The notes under the pieces were generated by a model, which saw only the letters and a program-made list of their open reading frames with translations, made no database searches and was not told the DNA's origin. Position numbers and translations under genes: made by a program. 10,457 nucleotides of DNA from CALJEL01 sp041082235. GTDB taxonomy: Bacteria > Nitrospirota > Thermodesulfovibrionia > Thermodesulfovibrionales > CALJEL01. Each line of letters opens with the position of its first letter. The first letter of the stretch is position 1. Positions 6,648 to 10,457 of the stretch are shown one piece after another. The stretch covers positions 1-10,457 of the forward strand of contig JBDOIG010000184.1 of the NCBI GenBank assembly GCA_041082235.1, given 5' to 3'.

Positions 6648-6664
6648 CCCTGAGAGTTTCAGGG
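6648..6664 (+). promoter_or_regulatory. stem-loop 1 in the DUF465 leader
   Basis: CCCTGA (6648-6653) pairs perfectly with TCAGGG (6659-6664) across a 5-base loop. It is followed by ATTAAATAT rather than a T run, so it is a poor intrinsic terminator. A leader hairpin, or a weak pgeF 3'-end structure, are the alternatives. Confidence 0.45.
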
Positions 6665-6677
6665 ATTAAATATCATA

Positions 6678-6691
6678 GCCACCTGGGTGGC
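6678..6691 (+). promoter_or_regulatory. stem-loop 2 next to the DUF465 ribosome site
   Basis: GCCACCTGGGTGGC is a perfect palindrome (GCCAC/GTGGC around CTGG) ending four bases before the AGGAGG ribosome site at 6695-6700. Its CCACCT arm could instead pair with AGGAGG with one mismatch, so an on/off switch of translation is conceivable. The structure is seen; any regulation is inferred. Confidence 0.4.
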
Positions 6692-6706
6692 AGAAGGAGG
6701 CCAGAA

Positions 6707-6937
6707 TTGAAAGACCAGGAGATCATTGAGGTTCTTAGAAGGGAAAATGAGGAGTTTAAAAAACTTGAACAGGAACACAGGAGTCTCGATAGCACCCTCA
6801 GGGAGCTTGAGTCAAAAAAATTCCTGACCGCTGAAGATGAGATTCAGATCCATAATTTAAAGAAATTAAAACTCTCCAAAAAAGACAGGATGCTTGAGCT
6901 GATACAGGAATATAAAAAAAGCCATTCTTTAAATTAA
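6707..6937 (+). CDS. DUF465 (YdcH-like) small coiled-coil protein, TTG start
   Basis: This 76-residue, highly charged protein has heptad-like leucine spacing over residues 5-35 and 45-70, separated by KKFLTAEDEIQI (37-48). It is probably a helical hairpin. The layout (a first helix ending in LDSTLRELESK, a short loop, then an I-H-NLKKLKLSKKDRMLELI helix) matches DUF465/YdcH proteins, whose function is not established. The start is TTG at 6707, supported by a strong AAGGAGG site at 6694-6700 with six bases spacing. No ATG or GTG could replace it without losing most of the protein. It stands between pgeF (87 bases upstream) and ilvD (52 bases downstream), behind two leader stem-loops. Confidence 0.8.
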   Translation: MKDQEIIEVLRRENEEFKKLEQEHRSLDSTLRELESKKFLTAEDEIQIHNLKKLKLSKKDRMLELIQEYKKSHSLN

Positions 6938-6989
6938 ATTTTAAATTCTACCATGAATCTCAAATCTTGAATGGAAAGGGAGGATTTTT

Positions 6990-8651
6990 ATGTCATTAAG
7001 AAGCACAAGGATTAAAAAAGGACTTGAAAGGGTTCCCCACAGGGCACTCCTTTACGCCACAGGCATTCCAAAGTCTGAAATGAACAAGCCCTTCATAGGA
7101 GTTGCTACGAGCTTTACTGATATTATCCCCGGTCACATAGGGATGAGAGACCTTGAGAGATTCATAGAAAAGGGTATCCATGCAGGAGGTGGTTATCCAT
7201 TTTTCTTTGGAATCCCGGGGATATGCGATGGTATAGCTATGGGACACAGGGGAATGCATTACAGCCTTCCATCAAGAGAGCTCATTGCTGATATGGTTGA
7301 GACCATAGCAGAGGCACACCAGTTAGATGGACTTGTGCTTCTTACCAATTGTGATAAGATCACACCTGGAATGTTAATGGCAGCTGCAAGGCTCAATATC
7401 CCATCAATTATTGTAACAGCTGGTCCGATGCATTCAGGCCTCCTTAAGGGTAAGAGGCTATCCCTTGTTAATGATACCTTTGAGGCAATTGGAAAGTTCA
7501 AAAAGGGTCTAATATCAGAAACAGAGCTTGAGCAGCTTGAGCTCTGCGCCTGTCCAGGTGCAGGCTCCTGTCAGGGTATGTACACAGCAAACACAATGGC
7601 CTGTGTAACAGAGGCACTCGGGATGAGCCTTCCAACCTGTGCAACAAGCCTTGCTATTACCTCACATAAAAGAAGGATTGCCTTTGAAAGTGGAAGGAGG
7701 ATTGTGGAACTTATAAGAAAAAATATCACACCCGGAAAGATCTTAACAAGAAAGGCCTTTGAAAATGCCATAAGGGTTGATATGGCACTTGGAGGTTCAA
7801 CTAATACCGTGCTTCACATACCGGCAATAGCCCATGAGGCTGGTGTTGAGCTTCCCCTTGAGGTCTTTGATGAACTGAGCAGGACAACACCCCATATTGC
7901 AAATATGCTTCCAGGAGGAGAACACTATCTTGAAGACCTTGATGCAGCTGGAGGGATCCCGGCGGTACTTAAAAGGCTCGGGAAACTAATTCACAATACA
8001 ATGACCCTGAGTGGATTTACAACCCATCAGATTGCCCAGAAGGCAGAGATATATGATGAAAATGTCATAAGACCCCTTGATAAGGCCTATCACAAAGAAG
8101 GTGGTATTGCTATTCTCAGAGGAAATCTTGCCCCTGGTGGTGCTGTTGTTAAGCAATCTGCAGTGAGTCCCAAGATGATGGTCTTTGAAGGAAATGCAAA
8201 GGTCTATAATTCAGAAGAAGAAGGCATGAAGGCAATCCTAAATGGTGAAATAAAGCCAGGTGATGTGGTGGTGATAAGATATGAAGGTCCAAAAGGCGGC
8301 CCTGGCATGAGGGAGATGCTCTCACCAACAGCCACCATAGCAGGGATGGGACTCAGTGAGTCAGTGGCCCTGATTACAGATGGAAGGTTCTCAGGTGGGA
8401 CAAGGGGTCCATGTATCGGCCATATATCTCCAGAGGCAATGGAGGGTGGGCCGATTGCAATAGTACAGAATGGTGACAGGATAAAGATAGATATTCCGAA
8501 AAGAAGGATAGACCTGCTGCTTCCTGAAGAGGAGATACAGAGGAGGCTTTCAAGATGGAAAGCTCCAAAGCCAAAGATAACAAAGGGCTGGCTTGCAAGG
8601 TATGCAAGACTTGTTAGCTCTGCTGGCACAGGTGCTGTGATGAAGGAGTAG
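6990..8651 (+). CDS. ilvD: dihydroxy-acid dehydratase
   Basis: IlvD dehydrates 2,3-dihydroxy-isovalerate and its methylvalerate homologue to the 2-oxo acids, the third common step of valine and isoleucine synthesis and a precursor step for leucine and CoA. The 553-residue protein has normal length. Motifs seen are SFTDIIPGH (41-49), CDGIAMGH (79-86), YSLPSRELIAD (91-101), TNCDKITPGMLMA (119-131; Cys121 as cluster ligand, Lys123 as probable carboxylated magnesium-site lysine), CPGAGSCQGMYTANTM (188-203; Cys194 as ligand), DMALGGSTN and the C-terminal TDGRFSGGTRG block. Gly48 stands where the three-cysteine [2Fe-2S] class has cysteine, so it resembles the E. coli class with an oxygen-sensitive [4Fe-4S] cluster. 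The start is fixed by GGGAGG at 6978-6983, six bases before ATG. Confidence 0.97.
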   Translation: MSLRSTRIKKGLERVPHRALLYATGIPKSEMNKPFIGVATSFTDIIPGHIGMRDLERFIEKGIHAGGGYPFFFGIPGICDGIAMGHRGMHYSLPSRELIADMVETIAEAHQLDGLVLLTNCDKITPGMLMAAARLNIPSIIVTAGPMHSGLLKGKRLSLVNDTFEAIGKFKKGLISETELEQLELCACPGAGSCQGMYTANTMACVTEALGMSLPTCATSLAITSHKRRIAFESGRRIVELIRKNITPGKILTRKAFENAIRVDMALGGSTNTVLHIPAIAHEAGVELPLEVFDELSRTTPHIANMLPGGEHYLEDLDAAGGIPAVLKRLGKLIHNTMTLSGFTTHQIAQKAEIYDENVIRPLDKAYHKEGGIAILRGNLAPGGAVVKQSAVSPKMMVFEGNAKVYNSEEEGMKAILNGEIKPGDVVVIRYEGPKGGPGMREMLSPTATIAGMGLSESVALITDGRFSGGTRGPCIGHISPEAMEGGPIAIVQNGDRIKIDIPKRRIDLLLPEEEIQRRLSRWKAPKPKITKGWLARYARLVSSAGTGAVMKE

Positions 8652-8652
8652 A

Positions 8653-10263
8653 TTAAAATAATCCCAGTTGTTTTTCTTTCTGTGGTCTGTCAGGTATAAA
8701 GAGCCTCTCTGTGTATTCATCTTTAATCTCTGAAAGAAATGGGGAGGGTTTCTGAGCCCCTATTCTTCCATAGAAGACCCTCTTTCTTGCCTGAATAAGG
8801 AATAATTCCTCCTTTGCCCTTGTCATGGCAACATAGAGGAGTCTTCTTTCTTCCTCAATGTTGTCAGATGACTCAAGGGGTATAATGCCATCTTCAAGTC
8901 CCGCTATAAAGACTACCCTGAATTCAAGCCCTTTTGACATATGCATGGTAAGGAGCCTCACACCCTCTGCCTCGAGTCTATCTTCCTCTGGACCTGTAAG
9001 TTTAAGCCAGTTTATAAGGTCATCAATTGATACAGGAATATAATCATCAAGAAGTGAATTCAAAGCCTTGTACTTATTCCTGAGCTCCTGAAGAAGAAAT
9101 TCCATGGGCTTATCCTTATTCTCCTCTACATATCTCAGGATCTCGCCTGTGATCTCTCTGAATACCCTTCCCATCACATAACAGGGTATTCCTGCCTTTT
9201 TCAATTCTGCCTCCATGGCAAGCACCTGGGCATTTGTCCTTAAAAGCACGGCAAAATCAGAAAAACTGTAACTGCCCTGCTCCACACCCTCTACACCCTT
9301 CATCAGGCTGTAATGACTCATTCCACCAAGCCTATTTTCAATCTCCTGAACTATAAACTCATTCTCTGCCCTTTCATCAGGCACTGATACGATTTTTAGA
9401 GGAATTGCTTCCTTTTTTACACTCATAATATCCCTTGGTATTCGCTCCTTATTTTTTTCAATAAGGGACTCAGAAGCCTTCACTATAAAAGGCTGGGACC
9501 TGTAGTTTCTGTCAAGTACAATCTTTATTGATTGAGGATATTCCTTTTCAAAATTAAGAAAATTCTTAACATTCGCTCCCCTGAAGCTGTAGATTGACTG
9601 GTCAGGATCACCCACAGCAAATATCCTCTCTGTGGAGAGTGTCCTGAGCATCCTAAGCTGAAGGGGATTTATATCCTGATATTCATCAACTATGACAACA
9701 GTATTTCTATATCTATCATAAACAGAGGGTCTGCTCAAAAGCTCTGTTGCCTTAAGCAAAAGGTCATCAAAATCAAGGGCCCTCTTTTCCTGAAGAATCT
9801 CCTGATATCGCTCCATTATCCTTTTTATCTTCTCATCAGGCTCATCAAGGAGATTCTTTATCCTTGATATCCTTTCAGTGATAGTGGCTGACCTGCCTGA
9901 ATCAGATACCCTTTTTATAATCTCAAGCTGTTCCTCTCTATTAACAATAGAGAATCCGTCTCCCAGTGCCTCTTTGATAATCCTTAAACCAAAGAGATGG
10001 AAGGTACCTGCAAATAATCCATTCAGTTCTCCATGAAATGCCTTTATCCTGTCTTTGAGCTCTGAGGCTGCCCTGTTTGTAAAGGTAATGGCAATTATCT
10101 CATCAGGCCTTATACCCTTTGCTATAAGATAGGCTATCCTTCTTACAATGGTAAGGGTCTTTCCTGTGCCAGGGCCTGCCACCACAAGCACAGGCTCCAG
10201 TGGAGCCTCTACAGCAATCCTCTGGGGCTCATTCAGACCGTCAAGAATCTTTTCTATATCCAT
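8653..10263 (-). CDS. short UvrD/PcrA/Rep-type superfamily 1A DNA helicase
   Basis: With the ATG at 10263 this has 536 residues, against about 650-750 for UvrD, PcrA or Rep. All SF1A motifs are present: Q motif LNEPQR (10-15), Walker A AGPGTGKT (29-36), Ia ITFTNRAA (59-66), II VDEYQD (192-197), III GDPDQSIYSFRG (218-229), IV LDRNYRS (250-256), V TMHMSKGLEF (439-448) and VI LLYVAMTRAKEEL (475-487). It should be an ATP-driven 3'-5' DNA translocase. Between motif IV and motif V the usual large 2B domain is cut to about 70 residues (about 364-435). The C-terminus is KQLGLF, matching the sliding-clamp-binding consensus. A TTG at 10269 is an alternative start; GAGG at about 10278-10281 is compatible with either. 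The 5' end overlaps the upstream truD by 23 bases; the 3' end meets ilvD with one base between. Confidence 0.9.
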   Translation of the reverse strand: MDIEKILDGLNEPQRIAVEAPLEPVLVVAGPGTGKTLTIVRRIAYLIAKGIRPDEIIAITFTNRAASELKDRIKAFHGELNGLFAGTFHLFGLRIIKEALGDGFSIVNREEQLEIIKRVSDSGRSATITERISRIKNLLDEPDEKIKRIMERYQEILQEKRALDFDDLLLKATELLSRPSVYDRYRNTVVIVDEYQDINPLQLRMLRTLSTERIFAVGDPDQSIYSFRGANVKNFLNFEKEYPQSIKIVLDRNYRSQPFIVKASESLIEKNKERIPRDIMSVKKEAIPLKIVSVPDERAENEFIVQEIENRLGGMSHYSLMKGVEGVEQGSYSFSDFAVLLRTNAQVLAMEAELKKAGIPCYVMGRVFREITGEILRYVEENKDKPMEFLLQELRNKYKALNSLLDDYIPVSIDDLINWLKLTGPEEDRLEAEGVRLLTMHMSKGLEFRVVFIAGLEDGIIPLESSDNIEEERRLLYVAMTRAKEELFLIQARKRVFYGRIGAQKPSPFLSEIKDEYTERLFIPDRPQKEKQLGLF

Positions 10264-10457
10264 CTGCAAAGAGCCTCTTTATAAACATGGTGCCATAACT
10301 GCCCCTTGGGAGTTCAAAATGAAGATAAAGGGCCTTCTTTCCTTTATAAAGCTCATCATCCTGAATACCCCAATCCCTGAGCTCAGGTATTACAATAAGA
10401 GGCCTCTCTGTTGAACTGAAAAAGGCTATCCTTATCTTTTTAAGATTGAACATTGAA
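10241..10457 (-). CDS. truD: tRNA pseudouridine synthase D, C-terminal part (cut by window end)
   Basis: Seventy-one codons before the stop lie in the window, and the frame stays open to the window edge, so the gene continues outside. The segment RPLIVIPELRDWGI followed by ALYLHFELPRGSYGTMFIKRLF matches the TruD C-terminus, whose hallmark is an L-x-F-x-LP-x-G-x-Y-A-T stretch ending in a charged helix. TruD makes pseudouridine 13 in certain tRNAs. The catalytic aspartate region is not visible, so assignment rests on the C-terminal block only. Its stop overlaps the start of the helicase gene by 23 bases, pointing to co-transcription and translational coupling. The Met codon at 10451-10453 is internal and not the start. 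Confidence 0.75.
   Translation of the reverse strand, partial: SMFNLKKIRIAFFSSTERPLIVIPELRDWGIQDDELYKGKKALYLHFELPRGSYGTMFIKRLFADGYRKDS

Noticed and set aside
6357..6653. 98-codon plus-strand frame overlapping pgeF, considered as a frameshifted extension
   Set aside because: pgeF is complete to its conserved GRQGGFILI end in its own frame, so the other frame is a shadow.
6648..6664. Rho-independent terminator after pgeF
   Set aside because: The stem is short and followed by ATTAAATAT instead of a T run, so it is kept only as a leader hairpin.
8204..8629. Minus-strand open frame of 141 codons opposite ilvD
   Set aside because: The ilvD frame here holds conserved active-site motifs. The antisense product is a low-complexity shadow without start signals.
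1..10457. CRISPR array, tRNA, rRNA, insertion sequence or prophage remnant
   Set aside because: I saw no direct-repeat array, no cloverleaf sequence, no transposase or integrase motif, and no stretch of composition unlike its neighbours.

Overview
The window is an ordinary, gene-dense bacterial chromosomal segment with moderate to low GC. I recognise twelve protein genes, two of them cut by the window edges, and see no RNA genes, mobile elements or CRISPR. Arginine is written almost only with AGA/AGG and isoleucine often with ATA, a pattern common in thermophiles. With an archaeal-like IlvD signature and a TRAP transporter, this suggests an anaerobic or thermophilic bacterium. Nitrospirota of the Thermodesulfovibrio type are one candidate, but this is inference and no marker in the window settles it.

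Left part (1-3200, all minus strand, read right to left): dctP-dctQ-dctM encode a complete tripartite TRAP transporter (periplasmic receptor, small and large membrane subunits). They are followed by yacG (zinc-binding gyrase inhibitor) and the 5' end of dapB (lysine/diaminopimelate pathway). The TRAP genes form one operon with an extended -10 promoter in front. yacG appears to have its own promoter placed so that its mRNA would be leaderless.

Middle part (3373-6619, plus strand): pdxJ-acpS-nnrD-pgeF is a tightly packed operon (1-nt gap, 4-nt overlap, 8-nt overlap). It combines cofactor synthesis (pyridoxine phosphate), cofactor attachment (holo-ACP synthase), NAD(P)H repair and peptidoglycan editing. 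pdxJ has almost the same start arrangement as yacG: TATTTATGyTAAAAT, six bases, then ATG.

Right part: a small DUF465 coiled-coil gene with a TTG start lies behind a leader with two stem-loops (6648-6691). It is followed by ilvD (branched-chain amino acids). Converging on ilvD with one base between the stops is a minus-strand pair: the C-terminal end of truD (tRNA pseudouridine synthase) overlapping a short UvrD/PcrA-type helicase. The helicase has a reduced 2B region and ends in QLGLF, a match to the sliding-clamp-binding consensus.

No stretch longer than about 170 bases lacks a gene. I did not find a new multi-gene system. The most interesting signals are the two matching leaderless-type starts and the clamp-motif mini-helicase.
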